DNA from: CBDBND01 sp965262665
GTDB taxonomy: Bacteria > Pseudomonadota > Alphaproteobacteria > Rhodospirillales > Rhodospirillaceae
DNA length: 64,000 nucleotides
Direction: 5' to 3'
Assembly: GCA_965262665.1 (NCBI GenBank)
Contig: CBDHFR010000001.1
Span: forward strand, 1 to 64,000
The position numbers and the translations under genes are program-made. Every line of letters starts with the position of its first letter. The first letter of the stretch is position 1. This document shows positions 52,570-61,473 of this stretch, piece by piece. Under the pieces are notes generated by a model that worked only from the letters and a program-made list of their open reading frames with translations, was not told the origin of the DNA and did no database searches.

Positions 52570-53618
52570 GAGCGGTTTGACTGAATTGTGAATCGAAGGG
52601 GATTCCCAAGCGTCCCACTCCATGATTCTATATCCCGAGGCGATTTGGTGTCAGACATGGGGCATTGTTACGGGAATGATCTTCGCCGGCGGGTCGTCGA
52701 GGCGATCACGGGGGGTCTGTCTGCACGGGGGCCGCGGCGCGTTTTCGTGTCGCGCCAGCGACGGCGATCCACTGGCACCGGCGCTGGCGCGAGACGGGCT
52801 CGATCGAGCCCGACCGCCAGGGCCAACCGCCGGGCTCGAAGCTGGATGCGCATGAGGCCTTTATCCTGGCTCTGGTGGCGCAGACCAAGGCTATGACGCT
52901 GGCCGAGATTGGCGAGAAGCTGGCGGCGTCGCACGGGGTTCGGGTGTGCCCGTCGACGGTCTGGCACTTCTTCGCCAAGCGCGGGCTGACGCACAAAAAA
53001 AGGCCGGCCATGCAGCGGAGCGGCGGCGCCCGGACGTGCTCGCGCGGCGCCGGCTCTGGTTCGAAGGCCAGGCAGGGCTCGCTCCGGAACGGCTGATCTT
53101 CATCGACCAGACCGGCGCGTCGATGAAGATGGCGCGGCTGCGGGGATGGTCGCGCAAAGGCGAACGGTGCCGGGCCGCCATACCCCATGGCCATTGGAAG
53201 ACCACCACGTTGACCGCCGGCTTGCGCCTCTCTGGGGCCTGGCGGCCCCCGATGCTCCTCGACGGGCCGATGCATGGGGCTGCCTTCAAGGCCTATGTGG
53301 AACAGGTCCTGGTACCCGAACTCGACCCCGGAGACAGCGTCGTCATGGCCAACCTGCCCGCCCACAAGGTCGCTGGCATCCGCCAGGCCATCGAAGCCGC
53401 CGGCGCAACCCTGCTGTATCTGCCGCCCTACAGTCCCGACTGCAACCCGGTCGAGATGGCCTTCGCCAAACTCAAGGCGCTCCTGAGAAAGGCCGCCGCC
53501 AGAACCGTCGACGACCTGTGGGACGCCATTGCCGACGCCATCGACGCCTTCACCTCAACCGAATGCGAAAACTACTTCGCCGCCGCCGGATATGATCGGG
53601 ACTAAATTGAATCTGCTC
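52570..53618 (+). mobile_element. IS630-family element type B, copy 4, full length
   Basis: Ends GAGCGGTTTGACTGAATTG and (inverted) GAGCAGATTCAATTTAGTCC lie between TA duplications (52568-52569, 53619-53620); the length is 1049 bp. The transposase domains are all present: HTH from MGHCYGNDLRRRVVEAI, then IFIDQTGASMKMARLRGW (Asp), NLPAHKVAG region (second Asp position) and NPVEMAFAKLK (Glu). The reading frame is broken near the start by single-base losses (GGTG instead of GGGAG at 52648, a G5 instead of G6 run at 52727) and once more near 52990. Confidence 0.9.
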
Positions 53619-53930
53619 TAGCGATCAGATTGTTCAGATTTTATGGAGCGATGCCCTATACTTTCCGAGAATTTTGGAACTGAACGCTTACAGCGATGAG
53701 CGCCTGCTCAAGCTCGCAGCAATCTTTCACGACTTATACGGTATTATAGACTTGCCTCTTCGCACTCTCAAAATTCTGGAAACGAGAGGAAATACCGAAC
53801 CGTTTAGGGCCTATGCGACCAAGTTGGGAGTTTACTAAAAGCCACTAAAAAGATCCCGGCAACTCTAAGTCATCCAACCCATTTTTCAGTCGGGCCGCCT
53901 TAAGCAATTGTTTAAACGCGCGGCAAAATT

Positions 53931-54715
53931 TCACTTATCGATATCGAAAAGTACGATTGTACGCCCTTCGGCTGACAGGGCCGCCGGGTTATGGCGAACG
54001 TACACCTGTTCGACGTGCCCCTCAAACATGGCGAGCACATCTTCGACGAGCGGATAATGGGCTGCTGTTCGGCCGGGCGCTTCTTCGCGTCTCTTGTCTT
54101 CGGGCCAATAGGTTGAGCCTATGGCTATGGCGGCGCCACGGCGCGCAACGCGTAAAATCTCACTGCAGATTTGACCAGGGTCATTTGAGTAGACAAGGAC
54201 CCAGCCGGCAACAACTACGTCAAAGGAATTGTCGTCGTAAGGCATGTCATGGGCATTGCCCACATCGATCCACGGCGAATAGGAAATGAGATCGAGTCCA
54301 TGCACGTTTTCAGGCTTAAGCCCCTGGCCAACCAAACTTAACAATTCCATTTCCGTTCGTGAACCAATACTCAACGCTTTCATTTTCGATGCACCAAAAA
54401 AACACCTTATCGATAGCCACCATCGGGCGGATCAATCTGCTGGTACGTCCGACTGCACTGAAATCCGAGAGTCCCTTTTTTAGCGAGATCGATTGCGTCA
54501 CTCCAGAGCTCTTTTTCATCTTCCGTGACCGCCAAATCACTGTTTTGTATTGCCGCTTCGTAGCGTCGCTTCCCAAGGACATAACGTGCGGCATCCAGCA
54601 GAAACAGGTCGTGGGGCGTTGACTGCAGTGCTTTAAGAATATTTTCGACATCAGACTGAACGATTTGAAGCTTGGGCTTTTTCTTCAACGCGTCCTTGTC
54701 TTCAGAGTTACTCAT
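53931..54715 (-). pseudogene. SAM-dependent methyltransferase-like gene in two frames
   Basis: ATG 54715 opens 102 codons (KPKLQIVQSDVENILKALQS, LLDAARYVLGKRRYEAA) ending at 54407. In another frame, from about 54400, KALSIGSRTEMELLSLVGQG, NVHGLDLISYSPWIDVGNAH and DMPYDDNSFDVVVAGWVLVY are the SAM-binding core of a class I methyltransferase down to 53931. A shift near the T7 run at about 54394-54400 would join them into one roughly 260-residue protein. It may instead be two genes with an internal start at ATG 54383. It lies in a cluster with PhyH and FkbM genes, suggesting modification of surface sugars or lipids. Confidence 0.6.
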
Positions 54716-55650
54716 GCGCCGTGGTCCCCAATCAATCGGCATGCAAAACTGGCAATGGGATCATTTGCGATACGCGCCGGCAATGTCAGATGATGCGTTT
54801 GAACCAGTCTGTTGGTTCGGTAACTATATCCCATAAGCCCATAGTCAGCCTGTAGCACAAGCCTAGAGGACTGCCGCCGTACTTTGCCGAAATGGTAGCC
54901 AAACGTGTTGATCAGAAACATTGTCCCAGCCGTACCCGTGAATTCAATCATATCCGAACCGAACGTACTCAGAATCCAATCGGCACTGGCGCGGGAGTTA
55001 GTTTGAAACGCTTTGTCTGCGTCACTGGGATTGAGTCCATGGTTTTGACATAACCTGGCCATGCCTTCCTTTGAGTGGGATCCCGGAAGATACATGTGGG
55101 GGCCACTTTCTGAATCGACGTCAGTCAGATAGACAAACAACTTGCAGAAACGAAAGTCGTCGCGGTCGCGGTGGGGTATTTGAGCACCGAATGCGTCCGC
55201 GTCAGTGGAATGCGACCACCATGCGCAGATATCTATGATTGTCGGCACGGTTCCCAAAAATGATCCGACACTCGCCAGTATTTCAGGTCGGGTCGCAAGG
55301 TCTAGGGCATTAGGCGCTTGGAATATGTCAGCAATTTTGTAGTGCCGAAGCGTTTGTTCCGGTTCAGTTTCAGAAACAGATTCAAAGTATGCGACCATAT
55401 CCTTTATCTTTTGAGCATCCAGCGCTAGCTCGAGGCGAACATATCCCTGTTTTTTTAGAAGCTGGGCATATTGATTGGTCAAACTGTCGGTATTTAAGCC
55501 GTCAAAGAGATTTTTTACCCGCATCAATGAGATAACTTCTTCCGCGACTTTCTCGCGAATTTCCGGATCGTTGAACAGTTTATTGATTTGCCAAAGAACG
55601 GCATTGTGCAACGTGTTTCCTAAGTCACCGCGGTAGTGCTTCGTGCTCAT
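54712..55650 (-). CDS. Phytanoyl-CoA dioxygenase (PhyH) family protein
   Basis: This is a predicted Fe(II)/2-oxoglutarate oxygenase of 312 residues. The iron ligands fit His160-x-Asp162 (IPHRDRDDF) and a distal His253 (TFGYHFG), with Arg263 to bind 2-oxoglutarate; FVYLTDVDSESGPHMYLPGS is the typical PhyH strand pair. The start ATG 55650 overlaps the folD stop as TGATG, so it is coupled to folD. The substrate is unknown; the neighbouring methyltransferases suggest a small-molecule or glycan tailoring function. Confidence 0.82.
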   Translation of the reverse strand: MSTKHYRGDLGNTLHNAVLWQINKLFNDPEIREKVAEEVISLMRVKNLFDGLNTDSLTNQYAQLLKKQGYVRLELALDAQKIKDMVAYFESVSETEPEQTLRHYKIADIFQAPNALDLATRPEILASVGSFLGTVPTIIDICAWWSHSTDADAFGAQIPHRDRDDFRFCKLFVYLTDVDSESGPHMYLPGSHSKEGMARLCQNHGLNPSDADKAFQTNSRASADWILSTFGSDMIEFTGTAGTMFLINTFGYHFGKVRRQSSRLVLQADYGLMGYSYRTNRLVQTHHLTLPARIANDPIASFACRLIGDHGA

Positions 55651-56564
55651 CAAAAGTCAGCCGGCAATTCCAGATCATCCAATCCGTTCTGTAGGCGCGT
55701 CGCCCGTAGTGTATTGAACATCAGGCACGCAATGGTCATGGGTCCCACACCGCCGGGGACCGGCGTGATGGCGGAAGCCACGTGTGACACTTCGTCGAAG
55801 GCCACATCGCCCACAAGTTTGTCCTTGCCGCCGTCGCCAGGGAGCCGGTTGATGCCAACATCGATCACCACGGCGCCCGGCTTGACCCAATCCGCTTTGA
55901 CCATTTCAGCACGACCGACGGCGGCGACGAGAACATCGGCGCGGCGGCAATGACCGGCGAGATCAGCGGTGCGGGAGTGGGCGGTTGTGACAGTGCAGTT
56001 CTCAGCCAACAAAAGCTGCGCCATGGGTTTGCCGAACAGCATGGACCGACCGATCACAACCGCGTCCTTGCCGGTCATATCACCGATCTGGCGACGAAGC
56101 AGGATCTGGCAGCCCAATGGCGTGCAGGACACCATGCCCACATCCCCGGCCATAAGGCGCCCGGCGTTTTCCGGATGCAAACCGTCCACGTCCTTCAAGG
56201 GATCGATGGAATGAATCACCGGTTGTTCGTTCAGATGATCGGGGAGCGGCAACTGCACAAGAATGCCGTGCACTTTTGGATCGGTATTCAGTTCCCGTAC
56301 CAGTGACTCAAGGTCTTCCTGCTTGGTATCTGCCGGCAGAGTGTGTTCGAAGGACTCCATGCCCAGCTTGATGGCCATTTTGCGTTTGCTGCGCACATAG
56401 ACCTTACTGGCGGGATCTTCCCCCACCAGGACAACGGCCAAGCCGGGTTTAATCTGATGACTTTGGGTCAACGTTTGCACCTGGCCTTCAATCCAACCCC
56501 TGAGAGCCAAGGCTGTGGCTTTGCCGTCGATAAGGGTAGCGGTGTTTGACACCGTATCGTTCAT
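55650..56564 (-). CDS. folD: Methylene-THF dehydrogenase/methenyl-THF cyclohydrolase
   Basis: FolD interconverts methylene-, methenyl- and formyl-tetrahydrofolate with NADP. The start ATG 56564 overlaps the stop of the upstream gene and has GGAG 8 bases before it. YVRSKRKMAIKLGM holds the catalytic Lys, VQLPLPDHLNEQ and DVDGLHPENAGRL follow, and GRSMLFGKPMAQLLL and PVPGGVGPMT form the NADP site. At 304 residues it is complete. Confidence 0.96.
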   Translation of the reverse strand: MNDTVSNTATLIDGKATALALRGWIEGQVQTLTQSHQIKPGLAVVLVGEDPASKVYVRSKRKMAIKLGMESFEHTLPADTKQEDLESLVRELNTDPKVHGILVQLPLPDHLNEQPVIHSIDPLKDVDGLHPENAGRLMAGDVGMVSCTPLGCQILLRRQIGDMTGKDAVVIGRSMLFGKPMAQLLLAENCTVTTAHSRTADLAGHCRRADVLVAAVGRAEMVKADWVKPGAVVIDVGINRLPGDGGKDKLVGDVAFDEVSHVASAITPVPGGVGPMTIACLMFNTLRATRLQNGLDDLELPADF

Positions 56565-56884
56565 TGAGTTCTCCACTGATCCGCGATAGCGGCAAGGGCA
56601 GTCGGGTCACCGGCAATGCGTAACACTTTGCGGCGATCCGTGGCACCGGATACCAGGGTTACGTCCCGTTTGGCAACGCCGAAAGTCTTGGCTAGCAGAG
56701 CGATCACGGCATCGTTGGCGCGACCCTTTTCGGGTGCAGCGGTGACTGCAACTTTGAGTGCGGCGGCTGTATCCGTTTCCAAGGTGCTTGTGATAGCCGA
56801 TCTGGAGGCCTTGGGTGAAACGCGGACCGACAACACCAAACCATCGGGTTCGGTGCGGTAAAACGTCGGCGGTTCGGACGTCAT
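56561..56884 (-). CDS. DUF167 (YggU-type) protein
   Basis: This 107-residue protein has the conserved core VSPKASRSAI and APEKGRANDAVIALLAKTFG with VTLVSGATDRRKVLRI, typical of DUF167. The function of the family is unknown. It overlaps YggT upstream (ATGA) and folD downstream (ATGA), so all three are one operon with the PhyH gene. Confidence 0.9.
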   Translation of the reverse strand: MTSEPPTFYRTEPDGLVLSVRVSPKASRSAITSTLETDTAAALKVAVTAAPEKGRANDAVIALLAKTFGVAKRDVTLVSGATDRRKVLRIAGDPTALAAIADQWRTQ

Positions 56885-57180
56885 CTAAATTGGATGAGCA
56901 GCTGAATCAGAAACTGTTGAAAGAAATACACAATGAGGAGCAGCACGATGGGCGAAAAGTCGATGCCGCTCATGACGGGAAGAAACCGCCGAATGCGGCG
57001 CAGCGCTGGTTCGGTGACCGCATGCAAGCCGGACCCGATCATATGGACGAAGCGGTTGTGGGTATTGATGATATTGAAGGCCACCAGCCAGCTTAGAACC
57101 ACGGAAATAATGATCACCCACCAATAGAGATTGAGCGCGGCGTAGAGAACCTGAATGAGCGGGATGAGTATGGTGTTCAT
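56881..57180 (-). CDS. YggT family membrane protein
   Basis: The 99-residue inner-membrane protein has two hydrophobic segments (ALNLYWWVIIISVVLSWLVA and IDFSPIVLLLIVYFFQQFLI) around EPALRRIRRFLPVMSGIDFS, the YggT signature. The family is linked to cell division or osmotic stress in some bacteria; the function is not certain. It is the first gene of the YggT-DUF167-folD-PhyH operon. Confidence 0.9.
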   Translation of the reverse strand: MNTILIPLIQVLYAALNLYWWVIIISVVLSWLVAFNIINTHNRFVHMIGSGLHAVTEPALRRIRRFLPVMSGIDFSPIVLLLIVYFFQQFLIQLLIQFR

Positions 57181-57314
57181 AGGAATGAGGCGTATCGCTG
57201 GGAAATAGGCTACCGTACGGGTGATCTGCCGCTACCCTAATGAGCGGGACGGAGACAGACAAGGGAATCAGCGGGGCGTCACTAAGTTTCGATACGCACA
57301 CTGGGGAGCGACAG

Positions 57315-58919
57315 ATGAAAACCGTCGGCATACTCATTGCACTGACTGTTTCCATCTCTGCCCAGGCGGGTGAGTTGATACTGGACGTGCTTGTTCCCGG
57401 GTCCCCTTTCCACGGCGTGCACGGTATGGATTTCGATGCCGCGGGTACGATGTACGCCGGCGACATTATGGGTATGACCGTACACACGGTGGATATCGCC
57501 ACTGGTGAAACCGCGCCTCTCGTCGGGCCGCCCTATGGCGCGGCCGATGACGTCAAGGTCGGGCCCGATGGAACAGTGGTGTGGACCCATATCCCATCAG
57601 GCATCCTTTACGCCCGTGACCCGGACGGCACCATCCGCGAGCTGGCCACCGGCCTACCCGGGATCAACACGGTGGGGTTCCATCCTGACGGCCGTCTATT
57701 TGCCACCCAGCCCGCAGTTGCGAACGCTTTGTACGAGATCGACATGAGTGGGGTAAAGCCGCCACGCGTTGTGCTGCAGCCGTCAGGCAGTCTCAACGGT
57801 TTTGTCATTCAAGATGATGGCTACTTGTACGGACCTCAAGCAGCGTTGGGCAATGTGATCCGCGTCAACCTTGAAACGGGAGCGCACGATATCCTTGCCG
57901 AGGGATTTCATGATCCGACCGGTGTGAAAAGTGATTCCAAGGGCACCCTGTATGTCAACGAACTGATGACGGGCAGACTGTACAGGTTGAACGCAGACAC
58001 TGGTGAACGGGAATTGGTTGTTCAGCTGTCTCCCGGCAACGACAACATCACGATTTCTGACGACGACCTGATTTACGTTTCAAATTTCGCCTATAGCAGT
58101 ATTCAAGAAGTGAACCCTGAGACTGGAGCTGTTCGGGATGTCCTACGCGGTTCCTTGTCCGTCCCCGGCGGGCTCGCCATCCATCATGACGGCCAAAAGG
58201 AATGGATTTTTGTAGCCGATCTGTTTACCACCCGGCGGGTTGATACCGCCACGGGCGAGGCGGAGATCATCGTCCAGCCCGACGCCTTGGGCTCCTTCGT
58301 CTATCCCAGCAGTGCGACCATGAACGGCGAAAATATTGTCTTCTCGAGCTGGTTTACCAACCGAGTCTTGGTTCTCGATGTCAATTCCTTTGAACCCGTG
58401 GCGAACTTTGGCGGACTCAATGCGCCGTTCGATGCCCTTGAAATGGATGATGGAACCTTCGTCATCGCGGAAACCGGTGCCAACCGGCTGGTGTTGATGT
58501 CACCTGACGGCCAATTGAGACGGGTGGTGGCGGAGAATCTGGGCGCCCCATTAGGCCTGGTGCAAGTCAACGAAGATACGCTCTATGTGACGGAAGCGGA
58601 CGCGGGAACGGTCGCAGCAATTTCCATCCGGTCAGGCGAGCGCCGAGAGATCACATCTGGATTGAAGCAGCCCGAAGGGATTGCGGTCGATGCGGACGGA
58701 CGGCTGGTTGTGGTGGACGCAGGAGCACGATCTCTGGTGCGCATTGATCCTGAAACAGGCCGTAAAGAGATCCTGTTGCATGATCTGCCCCTTGGCTTGC
58801 AGGGCCCGCCGAACAGACTTCCCGTCTGGCTACATAGCGACGTGGTCATCGGACGGGACGGGACGATCTATCTCAGTTCGGATACGGATACGGCAATCTA
58901 CAAAGTCGCGGAGCAGTAG
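57315..58919 (+). CDS. Secreted SMP-30/NHL-type beta-propeller protein
   Basis: I chose ATG 57315, preceded by GGGGAG, because it gives a clean signal peptide (TVGILIALTVSISAQA then GELIL); the upstream frame to 57240 is unlikely. The 534-residue protein is almost all repeats of the pattern GxxxGxDGxLYV followed by a strand with an Asp, for example VHGMDFDAAGTMYAGD, GVKSDSKGTLYVNE and GIAVDADGRLVVVDAG, about 40-45 residues apart, predicting one or two propellers. SMP-30 relatives include lactonases and strictosidine-synthase-like proteins; the function is unknown. A hairpin follows the TAG stop. Confidence 0.8.
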   Translation: MKTVGILIALTVSISAQAGELILDVLVPGSPFHGVHGMDFDAAGTMYAGDIMGMTVHTVDIATGETAPLVGPPYGAADDVKVGPDGTVVWTHIPSGILYARDPDGTIRELATGLPGINTVGFHPDGRLFATQPAVANALYEIDMSGVKPPRVVLQPSGSLNGFVIQDDGYLYGPQAALGNVIRVNLETGAHDILAEGFHDPTGVKSDSKGTLYVNELMTGRLYRLNADTGERELVVQLSPGNDNITISDDDLIYVSNFAYSSIQEVNPETGAVRDVLRGSLSVPGGLAIHHDGQKEWIFVADLFTTRRVDTATGEAEIIVQPDALGSFVYPSSATMNGENIVFSSWFTNRVLVLDVNSFEPVANFGGLNAPFDALEMDDGTFVIAETGANRLVLMSPDGQLRRVVAENLGAPLGLVQVNEDTLYVTEADAGTVAAISIRSGERREITSGLKQPEGIAVDADGRLVVVDAGARSLVRIDPETGRKEILLHDLPLGLQGPPNRLPVWLHSDVVIGRDGTIYLSSDTDTAIYKVAEQ

Positions 58920-58924
58920 TTCTC

Positions 58925-58955
58925 GCAGACCGCATGCGGCCTCCATGCGGTCTGC
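58925..58955. terminator. Hairpin after the beta-propeller gene
   Basis: GCAGACCGCATG pairs perfectly with CATGCGGTCTGC around a 7-base loop, 6 bases after the stop codon. Only TT follows on the plus strand, so termination would be weak or Rho-assisted. TTGACA at 58956-58961 is a good -35 box for the tRNA gene that follows, but I see no strong -10. Confidence 0.5.
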
Positions 58956-58999
58956 TTGACAGTTGAGGCGGCTATGATCAGTATCCGCGCCCGTTGCTT

Positions 59000-59075
59000 G
59001 GGGCCGTAGCTCAGTTGGGAGAGCGCGACGTTCGCAACGTCGAGGTCAGCGGTTCGATCCCGCTCGGCTCCACCA
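59000..59075 (+). tRNA. tRNA-Ala (anticodon CGC)
   Basis: A 76-base cloverleaf: acceptor GGGGCCG pairs with CGGCTCC, the D-arm is GCTCAGTTGGGAGAGC, and the anticodon stem CGACG/CGTCG encloses TTCGCAA, giving CGC for GCG codons. The T-arm has GGTTCGATCCC, and the encoded 3' end is ACCA. A 26-base near copy of the 3' end occurs 117 bases downstream. Confidence 0.97.
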
Positions 59076-59166
59076 AATTTACTGTTAGTAAGAAACACAT
59101 CGGCCTCGCCACAGGCGAAAGACGGACTCGAACCCCAATTTATATGTCGGCTCAGCTTCGCTGAGA

Positions 59167-59192
59167 CGGTTCGATTCCCCTCGGCTCCACCA
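59167..59192 (+). repeat. Duplicated tRNA-Ala 3' end, possible attachment-site scar
   Basis: CGGTTCGATTCCCCTCGGCT followed by CCACCA matches the tRNA 3' end at 59050-59075 with two differences. Such a duplication is what site-specific integration into a tRNA leaves at the far end of an element. Between the copies are only about 90 bases, including an inverted T-arm-like piece (GGACTCGAACCCC) near 59112, so any element has been lost, or this is a decayed second tRNA gene. Confidence 0.6.
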
Positions 59193-59269
59193 AAATTCAA
59201 AAATCAACTTCACTGTAATGGACCGTTCGTGTTAGCATCCCCGTGACTGGCCGTTAACCACGCTGGCCC

Positions 59270-60565
59270 ATGGCGATGGACGGTCTCCTGTCCAGCCGAT
59301 ACAACACAGCCCATATGAAACGGTCATTCTTTGATTTCTCGGCCCTGGGCCAGGCCTTAGCCATCCGCAATTTCTCGCTGTACACGACGGGCAACGCCTT
59401 GTCCCTCATGGGCACGTGGGTGCAGCGCCTGGCCGTGGGCTGGCTGATGTGGGAGTTGACTGAGTCCGGTGCCTGGCTGGGCGCCATCGCCATAGCCGAG
59501 TTCATCCCAATCATTCTGTTGACGCCCTTGGGCGGTGTTGTGGCCGATCGCTACGACCGCCTGCGCATTGCCATGATTGCGCAGACCTTTGCTTGCGCCC
59601 AAGCCGTGGCGTTGTGGCTGCTGACGCTGTCAGGCGGCATCACACCCGAAATGCTGGTCCTGCTGATGATGGTGGGCGGCATCACCATGGCCATGAACCA
59701 GGCGGCACGGGTGACTCTGGTGGTCAACATGGTGCCGCGGGAGATTATGTCTACCGCCATCGCCATCAACTCCATCATCTTCAACGTGGCGCGGATCATC
59801 GGGCCGGCCATTGCCGGGGCACTGATTTTTTACACGGACATCGCCTGGGCGTTTCTGTTCAACGCCATCTCTTACGGTGCTCTTATTGGCGCGTTGATGC
59901 TGATCCGCATGCCGCGCCTGAAGGATGTCGTGCCGCCGAGCGGCTCTTATTTCCGCGGTCTGGCCGAAGGCGCACGCTACACCTTCAGCCACACCGGTGT
60001 GGCCGCGATCATTTCTCTCACCGCCGTCAATTCCTTCTTTGCCCGACCGTTGATTGACTTGCTCCCTGGATTTGCCGGTGAAGTGTTCGCCACCGGTCCT
60101 GAGGGATTGGCGGTGTTGACCTCGGCCATGGGGGTCGGTGCCATCTGCGCCTCCTTTTGGCTGGCGCAACGGGGCCGGTTGTCTGGACTGACGGGCATTG
60201 TCTTCGTCGGTGTGCTCATCAATGGTTTGGCGGTTGCACTGTTTGCGTTGTCGACAAACCTGTGGACGGCGGCGGTACTTTTGGCCGTCTCCGGGTTCAC
60301 CCAGGCCTGCACGGGAACCGGCACCCAAACCCTGGTGCAGTCCTCCGTGGAGGACCGCTTGCGAGGCAGGGTGATGAGTGTGTGGCTGGTCATTGGCCGG
60401 GGCGGCCCGGCGCTCGGAGCGCTCATCATGGGCAGCTTGGCGGAGGTCGTCGGGTTCGGCACGCCCTTGCTGGTCGGCGCCTGCATCACCTTTTTGACGG
60501 CGGCCTACGTTATGCCGCGGCGGCAGCGCCTTGCCGCCGCGCTGGAACGGGTGATCGCAAACTGA
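59270..60565 (+). CDS. MFS transporter, EntS/MFS_3-like
   Basis: This inner-membrane protein has about 12 hydrophobic segments. It begins with FRNFSLY-like AIRNFSLYTTGNALSLMGTW and has LTPLGGVVADRYDRLRIAMI and STAIAINSIIFNVARIIGPA, typical of the enterobactin-exporter group. Start ATG 59270 gives 431 residues; ATG 59315 is an alternative giving 416. The substrate is unknown. It converges with the TauD gene through a 16-bp tandem array. Confidence 0.85.
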   Translation: MAMDGLLSSRYNTAHMKRSFFDFSALGQALAIRNFSLYTTGNALSLMGTWVQRLAVGWLMWELTESGAWLGAIAIAEFIPIILLTPLGGVVADRYDRLRIAMIAQTFACAQAVALWLLTLSGGITPEMLVLLMMVGGITMAMNQAARVTLVVNMVPREIMSTAIAINSIIFNVARIIGPAIAGALIFYTDIAWAFLFNAISYGALIGALMLIRMPRLKDVVPPSGSYFRGLAEGARYTFSHTGVAAIISLTAVNSFFARPLIDLLPGFAGEVFATGPEGLAVLTSAMGVGAICASFWLAQRGRLSGLTGIVFVGVLINGLAVALFALSTNLWTAAVLLAVSGFTQACTGTGTQTLVQSSVEDRLRGRVMSVWLVIGRGGPALGALIMGSLAEVVGFGTPLLVGACITFLTAAYVMPRRQRLAAALERVIAN

Positions 60566-60566
60566 A

Positions 60567-60628
60567 GATCAAACAGGCACGAGATCAAACAGGCACGAGA
60601 TCAAACAGGCACGAGATCAAACAGGCAC
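60567..60628. repeat. 16-bp tandem array between convergent genes
   Basis: GATCAAACAGGCACGA occurs three times exactly and a fourth time without its last two bases. The array begins one base after the MFS stop, and the TauD stop lies in the last unit, so extra units only lengthen the spacer. The array has no spacers and is not a CRISPR. Confidence 0.95.
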
Positions 60629-61462
60629 ACTGCCTTCAACGGTGGTGCGCAGCATATGCCGGATGGAGTCTTCGGGGTAGGGCGTGGCGTGATGCATTAG
60701 GCAGCGATTATCCCAAAACACCAGATCGTTGGTATGCCACTTGTGCCGGTAGATCACATTCGGATCGGTGGCGTATTTGAAAAACTCCTCAAGAAGTATC
60801 CGGCTATCATCTTCACTCACATCTTCAATGGACTCCGTAAAGCCGGGATTGACATAGAGCGCTTTGCGGCCTGAGTTCGGATGGGTGCGCACCACCGGAT
60901 GCACTGCGCCAACCAGCTCTGCCTTTTGTTCTTCGGTGAGCGGCTTGCGGCCGGACTCGTCCCTCTCCTGGATCTGGTTGTAATTGAACCGGTGGCGGGC
61001 TTTGAGTGTCGCTGCGCGGTTCTTTAAATCGTCGGGTAGATTGTCGTAGGCCCGGTACTGGTTGGCAAACATGGTATCGCCGCCGCTGGCCGGCACTTCC
61101 AATCCGTAGAGCAGGGAGCCCATGGGCGGCACCGCTTCGTAACTCACATCCGTGTGCCAATAGCGGCCGGCGTCATCGATGCCCATGGACTCGCCGTTTT
61201 CGTCCTTCTTGTTGGAAATCAGCAGCATCTTGGGATGATCAGCCATGAGATACTGCTTCAGCACGTGACCTTTGAGCGGACCCCACCGTTCTGAAAAGGC
61301 TTCCTGCTGTGCCGGCGTCAATATCTGGTCGCGAAATACCAGGACGCAATGATCGATCTGCGCCTGGCGCACCTCCGCGAAGGTGGCCTCATCAATGGTA
61401 CCGCCGCAGTCCAGGCCGATCACTTCAGCGCCGCAGACATCTGATAGAGGGTCTAATTTCAT
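60617..61462 (-). CDS. TauD/TfdA-family dioxygenase
   Basis: This 281-residue predicted Fe(II)/2-oxoglutarate dioxygenase has the iron ligands His103 and Asp105 (YWHTDVSY) and His258 (DNRCLMHHAT), with Arg272 (HMLRTTVEG) for 2-oxoglutarate. I chose ATG 61462; a TTG 15 bases upstream is possible. Members hydroxylate sulfonates, chlorophenoxyacetates or similar acids. It lies 11 bases after an FkbM gene and two ABC permeases on the same strand, suggesting uptake and oxidation of one substrate. Confidence 0.87.
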   Translation of the reverse strand: MKLDPLSDVCGAEVIGLDCGGTIDEATFAEVRQAQIDHCVLVFRDQILTPAQQEAFSERWGPLKGHVLKQYLMADHPKMLLISNKKDENGESMGIDDAGRYWHTDVSYEAVPPMGSLLYGLEVPASGGDTMFANQYRAYDNLPDDLKNRAATLKARHRFNYNQIQERDESGRKPLTEEQKAELVGAVHPVVRTHPNSGRKALYVNPGFTESIEDVSEDDSRILLEEFFKYATDPNVIYRHKWHTNDLVFWDNRCLMHHATPYPEDSIRHMLRTTVEGSVPV

Positions 61463-61473
61463 ACTCAGAGAAC

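Larger units (their letters stand above)
50757..53838 (+). pseudogene. FkbM-family methyltransferase interrupted by two IS630-type elements
   Basis: Three exons-like pieces give one gene: 50757-51044, 52251-52569 and 53621-53838. Removing each IS with one TA copy restores a single 274-residue frame: VIVDVGALPLEG and GFEANPEG (SAM site), then across the first IS NSLYEPNMEF, then FLKMDVQGAELSVLKGAE and TEVEFAPLY, then across the second IS FLQFSASDQIVQILWSDALY and a C-terminal helix ending GVY before TAA. FkbM proteins O-methylate sugars or polyketides. Precise restoration shows that no other mutation has yet accumulated. Confidence 0.92.
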
